DNA from: Nostoc carneum NIES-2107
GTDB taxonomy: Bacteria > Cyanobacteriota > Cyanobacteriia > Cyanobacteriales > Nostocaceae
Assembly: GCA_002368155.1 (NCBI GenBank)
Contig: AP018180.1
Span: 4,449,380 to 4,513,379, forward strand
DNA length: 64,000 bases
Reading direction: 5' to 3'
Positions 45,414 through 54,750 of this stretch are shown piece after piece. The notes under the pieces are model-generated. The model did no database searches. It saw nothing but the letters and a program-made list of their open reading frames with translations, and was not told the origin of the DNA. A program made the translations under genes and the position numbers. How positions within the stretch are numbered: the stretch's first letter is position 1; each line of letters starts with the position of its first letter.

Positions 45414-46670
45414 TTAATTATCCATTCCTAGGGATATACCAGCTAGATGTGCCGTAGTCCAAGCACTTTGGAAGTTAAACCCACCTGTCACACCATCTAT
45501 ATCTAATACTTCTCCTGCAAAGTAGAGACCTGGAATCAACCTACTTTCCATAGTTTTAAAGTTGATTTCTTTAAGATTAACACCTCCACAGGTGACAAAT
45601 TCTTCTTTAAAGGCTCCTTTACCTGCAATTAAGTATTCTGCTTGAGTCAGCTCTGCCAACATCTTGTGCAAATTTTTGTTAGACAGTTCTGCCCATCGCT
45701 CTTCTGTAGTTATACCTACACGCGTAAGAATATATTGCCAGAGACGGTGCGGTAAGTCAACGCCGCGATGTAGAGCAATCGGTCGCCTACCCCATTCAGT
45801 TTTGACAGCTAAGATTTTTTCCCTTACTTGTGCTGATGACAAATCAGGTAGCCAATTAATGATTAATTTTGATTGATAGCGGCTTTCATGTAAAACTCTC
45901 GCACCCCAAGCTGAAAGCTTCAGAACTGCGGGGCCACTTAAGCCCCAATGAGTAATCAGTAAAGATCCAGTTTGTTGTAAAGCAGCTTTGCCACTCATAG
46001 GCAAACGCAACTGTACGGGGTTAACACTAATTCCCGCTAATGCTCTTAATTGTTGATCGGGAATGTTGAAGGTAAATAAGGAAGGGACAGGCGATACAAT
46101 TTGATGACCTAACTCCTGGGCAATTTTATATCCTACCAGGCTGCTACCTGTGGCAAGGAGTAAGCGATCGCACTTTAGCTTCTCTCCCGACTTCAAAATT
46201 ATCTCAAACCCTGTTGTCTCGGTTTCTCGTTTGACTGCAACCACAGGTGTACCCACGCGCAGTTCTACTCCAGCGTTGGTGGCTGCATTCATCAAACAGT
46301 CAACAATTGTTTCTGAACTATCAGTGATGGGAAACATCCGCCCATCAGATTCAGTTTTCAGCGTGACTCCGCGTTTAGCAAACCAAGCTATTGTATCTTG
46401 GGGTAGAAAGCGCGAAAAAGCACCCCGCAAGGCTTTTTCGCCTCTGGGGTAATTTTGCACCAGCCTTTCAGCTTCAAAGCAAGCATGAGTGACATTACAG
46501 CGTCCACCACCAGAAATGCGAACTTTCGCTAGTGGCTGACGGCTGGCTTCTAATAAAATAACTTGGGCATGAGGATTAGCATTAGCGCAAGCGATCGCAC
46601 CAAAAAATCCCGCAGCCCCGCCCCCAATAACTACAACTTTCAACGGTAACAAGTTTACAATCGGTCTCAA
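45414..46670 (-). CDS. NAD(P)/FAD-dependent oxidoreductase, HI0933 / YhiN family
   Basis: The 418-residue flavoprotein has the FAD-binding VVVIGGGAAGFFGAIACA at the N-terminus, the family motif SGGGRCNVTHA, TGSSLVGYKIAQELGH, a middle insertion domain, EEFVTCGGVNLKEIN and the C-terminal FAD-binding GLYFAGEVLDIDGVTGGFN. These define the HI0933 family, whose substrate is not known. The frame begins with TTG at 46670 directly after a stop codon and has no ATG before the Rossmann strand, so the start is a TTG at 46670 or 46652. Confidence 0.9.
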   Translation of the reverse strand: MRPIVNLLPLKVVVIGGGAAGFFGAIACANANPHAQVILLEASRQPLAKVRISGGGRCNVTHACFEAERLVQNYPRGEKALRGAFSRFLPQDTIAWFAKRGVTLKTESDGRMFPITDSSETIVDCLMNAATNAGVELRVGTPVVAVKRETETTGFEIILKSGEKLKCDRLLLATGSSLVGYKIAQELGHQIVSPVPSLFTFNIPDQQLRALAGISVNPVQLRLPMSGKAALQQTGSLLITHWGLSGPAVLKLSAWGARVLHESRYQSKLIINWLPDLSSAQVREKILAVKTEWGRRPIALHRGVDLPHRLWQYILTRVGITTEERWAELSNKNLHKMLAELTQAEYLIAGKGAFKEEFVTCGGVNLKEINFKTMESRLIPGLYFAGEVLDIDGVTGGFNFQSAWTTAHLAGISLGMDN

Positions 46671-46707
46671 TCACAACTACTTTCTAGCCTAGCTGTTATT
46701 TTCACAC

Positions 46708-46869
46708 TTATTCTGCTGGTTCAAATTCTTCTTTGCCAGCACCGCAAACCGGACATACCCAATCATCAGAGATTTCATCAAAAGTTGTGCTTGGTTCTAC
46801 CCCACTATCTGGATCGCCTGCTTCGGGGTCATATTCATAGCCGCAGACACTACAGATGTATTTGGACAT
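46708..46869 (-). CDS. Rubredoxin
   Basis: A 53-residue rubredoxin begins at the ATG at 46869, which has a perfect AGGAGG seven bases upstream; the longer frame to 46965 is not needed. Two C-x2-C knuckles ([13 protein letters not shown] and [13 protein letters not shown]) bind one iron, with [15 protein letters not shown] between them. It lacks the C-terminal membrane anchor of RubA, the rubredoxin needed for photosystem assembly, so it is a soluble electron carrier. The next gene upstream on the same strand is a small membrane protein. Confidence 0.95.
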   Translation of the reverse strand: MSKYICSVCGYEYDPEAGDPDSGVEPSTTFDEISDDWVCPVCGAGKEEFEPAE

Positions 46870-46949
46870 TGTACTTCCTCCTGGTAAATTGCCGATTTTG
46901 CTGCACTTTACCATAGGCTTCCTAGCATCCATAACTAACTGGGGAGGGG

Positions 46950-47088
46950 GTTTGTCATTTGTCATTTGTCATTTGTCATTTGGTAATTGGTAATGGGAAT
47001 TTCTCACCTTTCCCCTTTTCCCCTTTTCTCCCTCATTCCCCAATCCCCAATCCCCAGTCCCCAGTCCCTCATCCCCCAATCCCCTAAA
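46950..47088. repeat. Several short tandem repeat families (CATTTGT, CCCCAAT, CCCCAGT)
   Basis: TTTGTCA heptamers (about 46955-46980) and a long block of CCCCTTTT, CCCCAAT, CCCCAGT units (about 47018-47085) lie between rubredoxin and the small membrane protein gene. They are typical STRR sequences. Confidence 0.8.
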
Positions 47089-47278
47089 ACCGCCACCAAG
47101 TTTTTTGGACGTAACTGAGAATTGCGACTGCGATCGCTGCCAGAAATAACAGCCAAATAATGCCACCGGGGAGAAAAGTAAGAACTCCAAACCCTCTCAG
47201 CAACCATACGGCTATTCCCATGCCTAAGAGGATACCGAAAACTTGGGTTAATCTACGATTTAAAGAAGATTGACTCAT
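47084..47278 (-). CDS. Small membrane protein
   Basis: This 64-residue protein has two hydrophobic helices (VFGILLGMGIAVWLLRGFGVL and GGIIWLLFLAAIAVAILSYVQ) and a basic N-terminus (NRRLTQ). It resembles short conserved hypothetical membrane proteins of cyanobacteria. No function can be assigned. Its 3' end touches the heptamer repeat block. Confidence 0.65.
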   Translation of the reverse strand: MSQSSLNRRLTQVFGILLGMGIAVWLLRGFGVLTFLPGGIIWLLFLAAIAVAILSYVQKTWWRF

Positions 47279-47597
47279 CTATTTTTCCTTTGATCTCAAT
47301 ATTTTTTGAAAGTAACTTGCATATTTGATAATGTTTGTGCCATTCTATCCTTTATAAATTTCCTTTTTTACTTAATAGTGTGACTCGCGTAAAAGCGTTT
47401 CAATATTTTATTTAAATTTGCTTCATCTAAAATACATATTCTCTCAGTATATTCACTAAAAATTTACCGAGAAATCACTATTTCCGGAAAATAGATCTGC
47501 TGAACTGCAACTAGAATTTAAGGGGTCGAACTCGATCCAGTTTGTAGGTTCGCAGTTCAAATATATGTGGATAAGTTGAGGAGTCAAGGTAGGAAAT
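47279..47597. other. Divergent intergenic region
   Basis: This region separates the small membrane protein and SRPBCC genes and should contain both promoters. No RNA gene or repeat is recognised. Confidence 0.4.
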
Positions 47598-48155
47598 ATG
47601 TCTGCGTCTCAAATTTCAGACTCAACTATTAAAGGTTCAGATATGCCTTGGAGTCAAAACGAGCAAAAATTGCTCATACAGGGTGAAATATTGGTGAAAA
47701 CGGAATCGCACACCGCGTGGGGTGGTGCTGTCACTGCTTGGATGTACGTCCCACTGGTGCGATCGCAGGTTTGGCAACAATTAACTGACTACCCCCGTTG
47801 GGTACATTATTTTCCTGACATTACTAAAAGTGAGGTTGTATCTAAAGGAGAAGTTAAGCGTCTGTACCAAGCTGCACAAAAAGCTTTCTTATTTTTTACA
47901 GCACAGGTTGAAATTTACCTGAATGTTGTGGAAGTTTTAGGACAGCAAATTCAGTTCCGGATGGAAAAAGGAACTTTTGAAGACTTTAAAGCTAATTTAG
48001 AGTTACAAGATTGCGGAAATGGCACATTGCTTGCTTATAATGTGCAAGCTACTCCCAATCTCTTGATTCCTTCAATTATTATCCAACAAGCAATGAACTT
48101 TGAATTACCTGCTAATATGCGTAAAATGCGGCAAGTGCTTTGTAAAGGTCAATAA
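47598..48155 (+). CDS. SRPBCC (START-like cyclase/dehydrase) family protein
   Basis: The 185-residue protein is a single helix-grip domain of the SRPBCC superfamily. Typical pieces are VRSQVWQQLTDYPRWVHYFPDITKSEV early in the domain, a strand-rich middle, and NLLIPSIIIQQAMNFELPANMRKMRQVL as the long C-terminal helix. The family binds hydrophobic ligands such as lipids, sterols or quinones. It sits five bases upstream of the DUF924 gene, so the two are co-transcribed. Confidence 0.82.
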   Translation: MSASQISDSTIKGSDMPWSQNEQKLLIQGEILVKTESHTAWGGAVTAWMYVPLVRSQVWQQLTDYPRWVHYFPDITKSEVVSKGEVKRLYQAAQKAFLFFTAQVEIYLNVVEVLGQQIQFRMEKGTFEDFKANLELQDCGNGTLLAYNVQATPNLLIPSIIIQQAMNFELPANMRKMRQVLCKGQ

Positions 48156-48160
48156 CAGCA

Positions 48161-48736
48161 ATGTCACAGGCAAAAGCTATTTTGGAATTCTGGTTTGGTC
48201 ATCCTGATGAACCTGGTTATGGCAAACCTCAGACTTTTTGGTTTAGCAAAACACCAGATTTTGATCAGGAAATGACCAATCGTTTTCTGAAAGATTACCA
48301 AAAAGCAGCAGCGGGATATTTAGATGATTGGGTAGATTTACCAGAAACTTGTTTAGCTTTGATTTTGCTGCTAGATCAATTTCCCCGGAATATGTTTCGC
48401 GGTACTCCCGAAGCTTTTGCTACTGACTGGGAAGCGCTTTCAGCAGCACAGCAAGCGGTGGCGAGACACTACGATCGCGAATTTTTGCCTGTACAGCGCT
48501 GGTTTATCTACTTACCCTTTGAACATAGCGAAAATTTAGAGGATCAGCGCCGTTGTGTGAAGCTATTTCAGCAAATTAGTCACGATCCTGAGAGTGCTGG
48601 TGCTATTAAGTATGCCTTTCGCCACATGGAAATAATTGAGCGTTTTGGGCGTTTTCCCCATCGCAATAGTATTTTAGGACGACCTTCAACTCCAGAGGAA
48701 ATAGAGTTTTTAAAGCAGGCTGGTTCGTCCTTTTAA
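48161..48736 (+). CDS. DUF924 family protein
   Basis: The 191-residue, all-helical protein matches DUF924, a TPR-like fold. Its signatures are AILEFWFGHPDEPGYGK at the start, LALILLLDQFPRNMFRGTPEAFATD in the middle, and the closing FRHMEIIERFGRFPHRNSILGRPSTPEE. The function of the family is not known. Translation is probably coupled to the SRPBCC gene five bases upstream. Confidence 0.92.
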   Translation: MSQAKAILEFWFGHPDEPGYGKPQTFWFSKTPDFDQEMTNRFLKDYQKAAAGYLDDWVDLPETCLALILLLDQFPRNMFRGTPEAFATDWEALSAAQQAVARHYDREFLPVQRWFIYLPFEHSENLEDQRRCVKLFQQISHDPESAGAIKYAFRHMEIIERFGRFPHRNSILGRPSTPEEIEFLKQAGSSF

Positions 48737-48889
48737 AGTAATTTCATCGCAAGACGCTTTCTAGATAGAGGAAAGCGTCTTCTACCAATTCTTATTTTCC
48801 ACAAAATATCCTTCTGCGGTATAGCCAAACAAAACCAGTTCGCCTGTGCAAGCTGGTATCAAATTTAAATTTAAGAAAAAATTTCCCGG

Positions 48890-49126
48890 CTAGGCTAAAT
48901 TCAAGGAATCATCAGTATAATTAGACTCTGTTTCAAACCATACTTGGTCTAGCTCTGTTTCATTGAAGTTGTAACCGTGAGTCGCCGCGAATCTCACAAT
49001 TTTACTTTTATCCCAATGACAACTGCCAAAAAATCCTCGGCTACAGCACTTGTTTTGGTATTGATCGTAAATTGCTGGTTCTGACATTAATAGGTCATAA
49101 AATGCTTTAACCTGTTCTAGTGCCAT
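48890..49126 (-). CDS. Nif11-family small peptide
   Basis: This 78-residue protein has the Nif11 leader signature MALEQVKAFYDLLMSEPAIYDQYQNK at its start and KIVRFAATHGYNFNETELDQVWFE in the second part. Nif11 domains serve as leader peptides of ribosomal natural products in cyanobacteria, or occur as stand-alone proteins. Here there is a Cys-Cys pair and one more cysteine in the middle (NKCCSRGFFGSCHW), not in a separate core after a double-Gly site. No modification enzyme is near. It is probably a stand-alone Nif11 protein of unknown role. Confidence 0.78.
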   Translation of the reverse strand: MALEQVKAFYDLLMSEPAIYDQYQNKCCSRGFFGSCHWDKSKIVRFAATHGYNFNETELDQVWFETESNYTDDSLNLA

Positions 49127-49758
49127 AAAATTTTTCCTGATAATATTAGTTTTCTTATTTACTCAAAACTACATGAAAATAAACCCGGATTCCGGGTTAA
49201 TAATTTAGCCTTCAAGATTCTGCTTCAAGTTTTTACAAAAACTTGAAGTTCTTGTACTTAGTATCTGGTTAATTAATGCTCTAGGTAATCCATATTGATG
49301 AGTTCGCAGCTAGACGTAAAGTACTGACTACGAGCTGGTTTACCTATCAAAAAAAATTGCATTAAACGCTAGTCATAGCCATTGAGGATTTTGTTGGGAT
49401 TGTATAAGTTGCACACAAGCTCTCTACAATCAAAAGGCATATTTATCCAATCTCAAACCATACTAGCGATCGCAATTGAGTATTAACTATTAAAGGTGAT
49501 TGTAAAAAATTATTATAATGCGGTTTTTGCTACTTAGGGGGAATTTTTTCTAGAAAAAATAAAATTTTTTGCTGGTGTTTAACGCAATAGCGATCGCTCA
49601 TCTCTTGAGTAAATATACTTGTGTGTGATGACAAGCAAAAACACCAAGATTCACAGTAAATCTTGGCGTTTTTGGAGTACGGCTATCAAACTATCCAAGG
49701 ATGAAAATTAGTCTTTCCCATGCCCTATGCCCTATCCCCAATGCCCCATGCCCATTTT
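49127..49758. other. Intergenic region, 0.63 kb
   Basis: It holds the clpB terminator at 49637-49673 and a CCCATGCCCTATGCCC-type repeat at 49718-49752. The rest is AT-rich spacer with no recognised gene. Confidence 0.5.
49637..49673 (-). terminator. Rho-independent terminator of clpB
   Basis: Arms AAAAACACCAAGATT and AATCTTGGCGTTTTT (49637-49651, 49659-49673; one mismatch) with a seven-base loop give T runs on both strands. It lies about 85 bases past the clpB stop codon. Confidence 0.8.
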
Positions 49759-52377
49759 CTAACTACTAAACACTTCAACAGGTAAGCGGCTGAAGGAAAG
49801 GCGCTCATTTTGGACATCGACAAAGATAGAGTCGCCATCGTTGAATTCGCCGCGCAAGATAGATTTGGCAATTTGTGTTTCTAACTCGCGTTGAATTGCT
49901 CGCTTCAGTGGTCTTGCTCCAAATACAGGGTCATATCCTACTTCTGCTAAAAAGTCAAGAGCAGCATCAGAGAGTCTTAAAGACATCTTGCGATCGCTCA
50001 GTCTTTGGCGCAGTCTATCTGCTTGTAGCAAGACAATTTGCCGCAATTCCCGCTTCTGCAAGCTGTGGAAGATAATTAATTCGTCAATGCGGTTAAGGAA
50101 CTCGGGACGGAAACTATTACGCATGGCTTCCATCACTCGATGACGCATTTCGTCGTAACGTGCATCATCACCGGCGACATCGAGAATATACTGGGAACCG
50201 ATGTTGCTAGTCATAATGATGATTGCATTTTTGAAGTCTACTGTATGACCTTGGGCATCAGTGACACGACCATCATCGAGAATTTGCAGGAAGATGTTAA
50301 ACACATCGGGGTGGGCTTTCTCGATTTCATCAAAGAGAATTACTGCATAAGGACGACGGCGAATTGCTTCTGTCAGTTGTCCGCCTTCTTCATAACCAAC
50401 ATATCCCGGAGGCGCACCAATTAAGCGCGAGACTGCGTGCTTTTCCATGTACTCTGACATATCTATCCGCACCAAAGCTTCTTCAGTGTCGAACATATAT
50501 GCTGCTAAGGCTTTGGCTAACTCGGTTTTACCGACACCTGTGGGGCCGAGGAAAATAAAGCTAGCAATGGGACGGTTAGGATCTGCTAAACCAGCACGCG
50601 ATCGCTGAATTGCATCGGCTACGGCTGTGACTGCTTCTTCTTGGCCAATGACTCGGTTGTGGAGTTCATCTTCTAAGTGCAGCAGTTTTTCTTTTTCGGA
50701 TTCCACCAACTTACTAATAGGAATTCCTGTCCACTTAGAAATCACTTCCGCAATATCCGCTTCGGTGACTTCCTCACGTAAGAGGGATTTACCAGTTCCT
50801 TGGGCTTGTGCGAGTTCGCTTTCTGTAGCTTCTAGTCGGCGATGTAAGTCGGTTAACTTCCCATACTTTAATTCTGCAGCTCGGTTGAGGTCGTAATTCC
50901 TTTCTGATTGCTGAATTTCCAGATTAACTCGGTCAATTTCTTCTTTGACAGCCTGAATCTTATTGATAATATCTTTTTCAGATTGCCATTGGGTATTGAG
51001 GGTTCTTTGCTCTTCTTTGAGATCTGCAAGTTCTTTTTCTAGCCTTTCCAAGCGTTCGCGAGAAGCTGCATCGCTTTCTTTTTGCAAAGATAGCTTTTCC
51101 ATTTCCAGTTGCAGAATCTTGCGATCGATTTCGTCAAGTTCTTCTGGTTTTGAGGTAATCTCCATTTTTAATCTTGCAGCGGCTTCATCTACTAAGTCGA
51201 TGGCTTTATCTGGCAAAAAGCGATCGCTAATATAGCGACTAGATAATGTCGCCGCAGCCACTAAGGAACTATCGGAAATTCTTACCCCGTGGTGAACTTC
51301 ATAGCGTTCTTTCAATCCCCGTAGGATAGAGATGGTATCTTCTACACTGGGTTGATCGACATAAACTTGCTGGAAGCGTCTTTCTAAAGCTGCATCTTTT
51401 TCGATGTACTTACGGTATTCATCTAAAGTTGTCGCCCCGATACAGCGCAATTCACCTCTAGCCAGCATCGGTTTGAGTAAGTTACCCGCATCCATCGCGC
51501 CTTGAGTTGCGCCAGCGCCCACAACAGTATGAATTTCATCAATAAATAAAACTATATTGCCGCCGGATTCGGTAACTTCTTTTAATACTGCTTTTAAACG
51601 TTCCTCAAATTCACCCCGGAATTTTGCCCCTGCAATCAAAGCACCCATATCTAAAGCAATCAGCTTCCGGTCTTTGAGAGACTGGGGGACATCACCGGCG
51701 ACAATTCGCTGTGCTAATCCTTCTGCGATCGCAGTTTTACCTACACCAGGTTCACCAATCAGTACGGGGTTATTCTTAGTCCGGCGAGAGAGAATTTGAA
51801 TAGTGCGGCGAATTTCATCATCGCGCCCAATCACCGGATCGAGTTGACCTTTACGAGCCGCTTCTGTAAGGTCGCGTCCGTATTTTTCCAGTGATTGGTA
51901 TTTACCTTCTGGATTTTGATCGGTCACTGTCTGGCTCCCTCGAATTTGTTTAATAATATTTTTTAGTTTGCCTTCGTCTAAACCAAACTCTTGGAATAAA
52001 CCTTTACCAAAGCGCTCATCTTTGGCATAAGCGAGCAACAGATGCTCGATAGAAATAAAATCGTCCTTAAATTCTTTACGATAACCGTCCGCCCGGTCTA
52101 AAAGTGTATCCAAACTGCGTCCTAAGTAGACAGAAGTGCTGCTACCGGATACCTTGGGCTGACGTTGAATAAATTGTTCGGCGCGATCGCGGATTTTTTG
52201 CAGATTCACACCTGCTTTGGTAAATATACCGCTAGCTAGCCCTTCTTGTTCTAGCAGCGCTTTCATTAGGTGTTCGCTTTCTATCTGTTGTTGCTGATAT
52301 TGTTTAGCGATATCTGGGGTGTGGGCGATCGCTTCCCAGGCTTTTTCTGTAAATTGGTTGGGATTAGTAGGTTGCAT
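49759..52377 (-). CDS. clpB: ATP-dependent chaperone ClpB
   Basis: The 872-residue protein is the ClpB/Hsp104 disaggregase. The N-terminal domain has two Clp repeats (about residues 1-150), and NBD1 carries Walker A GEPGVGKT (about 206-213) and Walker B. The middle coiled-coil domain (about 410-530; [18 protein letters not shown]) marks ClpB as opposed to ClpA or ClpC. NBD2 has GPTGVGKT and the conserved [12 protein letters not shown] sensor region. It resolubilises aggregated proteins with DnaK. No IGL/F loop for ClpP binding is seen. It is transcribed alone and ends at a strong terminator. Confidence 0.97.
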   Translation of the reverse strand: MQPTNPNQFTEKAWEAIAHTPDIAKQYQQQQIESEHLMKALLEQEGLASGIFTKAGVNLQKIRDRAEQFIQRQPKVSGSSTSVYLGRSLDTLLDRADGYRKEFKDDFISIEHLLLAYAKDERFGKGLFQEFGLDEGKLKNIIKQIRGSQTVTDQNPEGKYQSLEKYGRDLTEAARKGQLDPVIGRDDEIRRTIQILSRRTKNNPVLIGEPGVGKTAIAEGLAQRIVAGDVPQSLKDRKLIALDMGALIAGAKFRGEFEERLKAVLKEVTESGGNIVLFIDEIHTVVGAGATQGAMDAGNLLKPMLARGELRCIGATTLDEYRKYIEKDAALERRFQQVYVDQPSVEDTISILRGLKERYEVHHGVRISDSSLVAAATLSSRYISDRFLPDKAIDLVDEAAARLKMEITSKPEELDEIDRKILQLEMEKLSLQKESDAASRERLERLEKELADLKEEQRTLNTQWQSEKDIINKIQAVKEEIDRVNLEIQQSERNYDLNRAAELKYGKLTDLHRRLEATESELAQAQGTGKSLLREEVTEADIAEVISKWTGIPISKLVESEKEKLLHLEDELHNRVIGQEEAVTAVADAIQRSRAGLADPNRPIASFIFLGPTGVGKTELAKALAAYMFDTEEALVRIDMSEYMEKHAVSRLIGAPPGYVGYEEGGQLTEAIRRRPYAVILFDEIEKAHPDVFNIFLQILDDGRVTDAQGHTVDFKNAIIIMTSNIGSQYILDVAGDDARYDEMRHRVMEAMRNSFRPEFLNRIDELIIFHSLQKRELRQIVLLQADRLRQRLSDRKMSLRLSDAALDFLAEVGYDPVFGARPLKRAIQRELETQIAKSILRGEFNDGDSIFVDVQNERLSFSRLPVEVFSS

Positions 52378-53204
52378 AGGCTTTTGGAGAAACCACTCCA
52401 GACACAGAGGGGATAATTAGCACCCGCAAACAACGGTTCATCCGCCCTTGCTAAGTGTTGATGGTAAAGAGAATTTAGATTAGTTCTAATAAAGTCATTG
52501 TAAGAAAAGCGTGACAACTAGCTGGATCGGTCTTCACGTCTTTCTCAAGTAGTAGTATTAGCCCAAATCACAATGAAAAACTCCACCCCCAAGGTTATGG
52601 AGTTTTTTGAGCATGGGAAAGAAGTGTCTTATCCCGCTGCTTTCAATAAAGTGATCCCCCGCCAGAAATATGCTGATTTATGGCGAAAATTGGGAATACT
52701 GAAATTGTTGTAGGCGATCGCTGTCTTGTCCAGCAATCTCACCTAAGTAGTATCGACAATGTGGCCATCTGTGTACCATAATTTTTTTCGGCTTCGAGAA
52801 TGACCCTTAACTAAGGGGAGTTGCCGTTAAATATTGCTTACTCACTGCTAATGCAATATTTGTTAACGGAAAAAAAGTAGGTTTTTTCGTTAAATCTCCC
52901 TTACTTCTGCTCCCAGTATTTTACGTATTCATACTTAAGTAAATGTAAGTAAACGCACTATAATCTTAAGAGAATATAAATTCTTATCGCTTACAATCCT
53001 TTCTCTGCTATAAAGTATGACAACAATCTCTATGTATGAAGTATGTGTAAAAACATAGAGTCACCCCAACTGATAGCCACTAAAAATAAACCGTAAATAC
53101 CCTGATATTCCCCTAGCCCCCCTAGAGAAATTCCGCAATAACACGGTTACATGGATTTGTCGTTCCGAGCAAAATGACGATATCCAGAAAAGGAGGGTAG
53201 ATTT
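52378..53204. other. clpB upstream / divergent region, 0.83 kb
   Basis: It contains a terminator-like hairpin AAAAACTCCA/TGGAGTTTTT (52576-52585 with 52598-52607) and an imperfect stem CCGTTAAATATTGC/GCAATATTTGTTAACGG (52824-52837, 52853-52869). A 46-codon ATG frame (52573-52713) begins within the first hairpin and may be spurious. The end carries the ribosome binding site AAGGAGGG of the next gene. Confidence 0.5.
52573..52713 (+). other. Possible 46-residue open frame
   Basis: The short frame encodes FFEHGKEVSYPAAFNKV-type sequence with basic helix-like character. No ribosome binding site is seen and the frame begins within a hairpin, so it may be a gene remnant or chance. Confidence 0.2.
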
Positions 53205-53450
53205 ATGACAAGCCCTGTAATGACGGTGATTCGAGTCAACCTGGAGAAAGCGAAAGAGGTTGCTCGAAATTGGGAAAGAGCTTCATATAACGAACTGAGT
53301 GCTTATTGCTTGGAAATTTTACGGGAGATTGGATGTTCTAGTAATGAACTCCCGGTAAATCTACAGACTCGTGAGCAACAGCTAAATTTCATCGCAGGTT
53401 TTGCATCTTATGCTTTTGGGGAGGTACTCAATGTCCAAAGCGCTAAATGA
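53205..53450 (+). CDS. Small protein of unknown function, first of an overlapping pair
   Basis: This 81-residue protein starts at an ATG preceded by AAGGAGGG, one of the strongest ribosome binding sites in the window. It is helical, acidic-basic mixed (LEKAKEVARNWERASYNELSAYCLEILREIG), with one cysteine pair spread apart and NFIAGFASYAFGEV at the C-terminus. I do not recognise a family. The next gene starts within its last 20 bases, so the two proteins are probably made together and may form a complex. Confidence 0.6.
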   Translation: MTSPVMTVIRVNLEKAKEVARNWERASYNELSAYCLEILREIGCSSNELPVNLQTREQQLNFIAGFASYAFGEVLNVQSAK

Positions 53451-53730
53451 AGAAATATTTAACGAACCCGAACAGGTAGAAGAAGTTTCCTTACCTGTAA
53501 CTGAAGAAGATTTATTAGTTTTACTGCAAAAATTTGCAGGCTACGAAATACCGACAAAAGTATTTTCCCAAGCCGTAGCTATTGCTGCTTATGACCGTGC
53601 ATCAGCTTTCCGTTATGCTGATAATTATGTAAATATCCTCAAGAATAAAACCAAACGCAAACAATGGCTCAAGTTAGAGCCTGCACCTGATTTTCGTCTC
53701 GAGCAAAGATACGCAGATTTGCAAAATTAG
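53431..53730 (+). CDS. Small protein of unknown function, second of an overlapping pair
   Basis: The 99-residue protein starts at the ATG at 53431 (MSKALNEEIF), which has GGGGAGG six bases before it inside the upstream gene. It is acidic at the N-terminus, with VTEEDLLVLLQKFAGYEIPTKVF followed by AIAAYDRASAFRYADNYVN and a basic tail (KNKTKRKQWLKLEP). It is helical and without known motifs. The overlapping pair is likely a functional unit, but the role cannot be read from sequence. Confidence 0.6.
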   Translation: MSKALNEEIFNEPEQVEEVSLPVTEEDLLVLLQKFAGYEIPTKVFSQAVAIAAYDRASAFRYADNYVNILKNKTKRKQWLKLEPAPDFRLEQRYADLQN

Positions 53731-54750
53731 AAATTGCAATCTTCCTATTAAGAGTAGAATTGGTACTTTAAGAGAAATGAATCTGTCTTCGCTAGAGAAA
53801 AGATGATTCTTCAATTTTTAGATGTACTCAACCTATTTTCTTAAAGAATCACTTGTACTATTTCAATAAGAGTTCAGCAACTTCATGGGCTTGCTCTCAA
53901 AATACTCTAGTTTAGGTTTCTTTTCTCAATTGATGGATTTGGAGGAGTTGGCTGCTCTGCTTACTGAAATTGATAACATCCAAATCCAACATCTGTGCAG
54001 CTTTCCCTAAATTTAAGACTAATCATCAAAGTCTAGTGCCTCTACAGAGTAAGTCAAAAGCACTTCATTATAGACTTTTGCACTGTTGGGAATCTGAACT
54101 TTATTTACGCAACTATGTCGTAATGTGCAGATTCTCATCTGTCTGGCAAAGACGATTGTATCTACCTTCTTGGTTATTTTCTAAATAAATCTAACTTTGT
54201 TTGAAATTGCTCAAACCAAATATTAACTTTATTTCCTCTCAAGCTATATTTAGTAATTGCTGATGTTGTGCTGGCAATCTACCGCTGAATGAGTTCAGTT
54301 GATTAGTTTTTCGCGGTGCCTGTTGCTGTACATCGATCTGCAATTACTATTTTTTTGCCTAAGCAACTTCAGCTAATATAGCGTTTCCCAGGCAACTGAA
54401 GTACACACGAACCTTTTATATCAAAACAATCAGCTTCAAAAACGTACCTCACTAGATTGAGAAACTCTATATTATCATTCGCTAATTACTGAAGTAACTA
54501 AGTTGATACGTGCCTAAATCAAATATTCTGGTGTTAGGGCTGTCAAGAGTCAAGAGTCAAAGGTCAAAGGCTAGCTTGGACTTTTGACCCTTGAACGCCA
54601 GTTGCTACCCTGCGGGTTCCGCATGAGCGGTACAAGTTTAGCGACCGAACGCACTGGCTCCTTTTGACCATATGAACGCGAAATATAGTCATATATGGTG
54701 CTTTAACGAAGTGTAACGCACCTTTCTCGAAGCTGATTCTTAGCCCTTAT
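53731..54750. other. Intergenic region, 1.0 kb, with a nested palindromic repeat
   Basis: No supported gene is seen. A repeat at about 54541-54670 has nested arms: GCCAGT (54597-54602) with ACTGGC (54653-54658), and CCGC/GCGG at 54619-54630, flanked by TCAAAGG and CCTTTTGA. A 72-codon TTG frame at 53970-54188 has no support. Confidence 0.5.
54543..54670. repeat. Nested palindromic repeat
   Basis: TCAAGAG and TCAAAGG direct repeats precede the inverted GCCAGT/ACTGGC arms, which enclose a CCGCATGAGCGG hairpin. Similar elements with GAACGCCAGTTGC are dispersed in cyanobacterial spacers. Confidence 0.6.

Noticed and set aside
46950-47088. Short tandem repeats, considered as a CRISPR array
   Set aside because: Units are seven bases and directly adjacent, without spacers; this is an STRR.
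47515-47575. GGGTCGAACTC and GGTTCGCAGTTCAAAT, considered as a tRNA
   Set aside because: No acceptor stem or anticodon arm of the right geometry can be drawn.
52417-52460. TTAGCACCC and GCTAAGTG near clpB, considered as a CIRCE heat-shock operator
   Set aside because: The spacing is much longer than the nine bases of CIRCE and the arms match poorly.
52281-52517. Minus-strand frame overlapping the clpB start
   Set aside because: It is out of frame with clpB, covers its first codons and has no recognised features.
53970-54188. 72-codon plus-strand frame
   Set aside because: It starts with TTG, lacks a ribosome binding site and has an unprotein-like composition rich in Ser, Trp and Tyr without motif.
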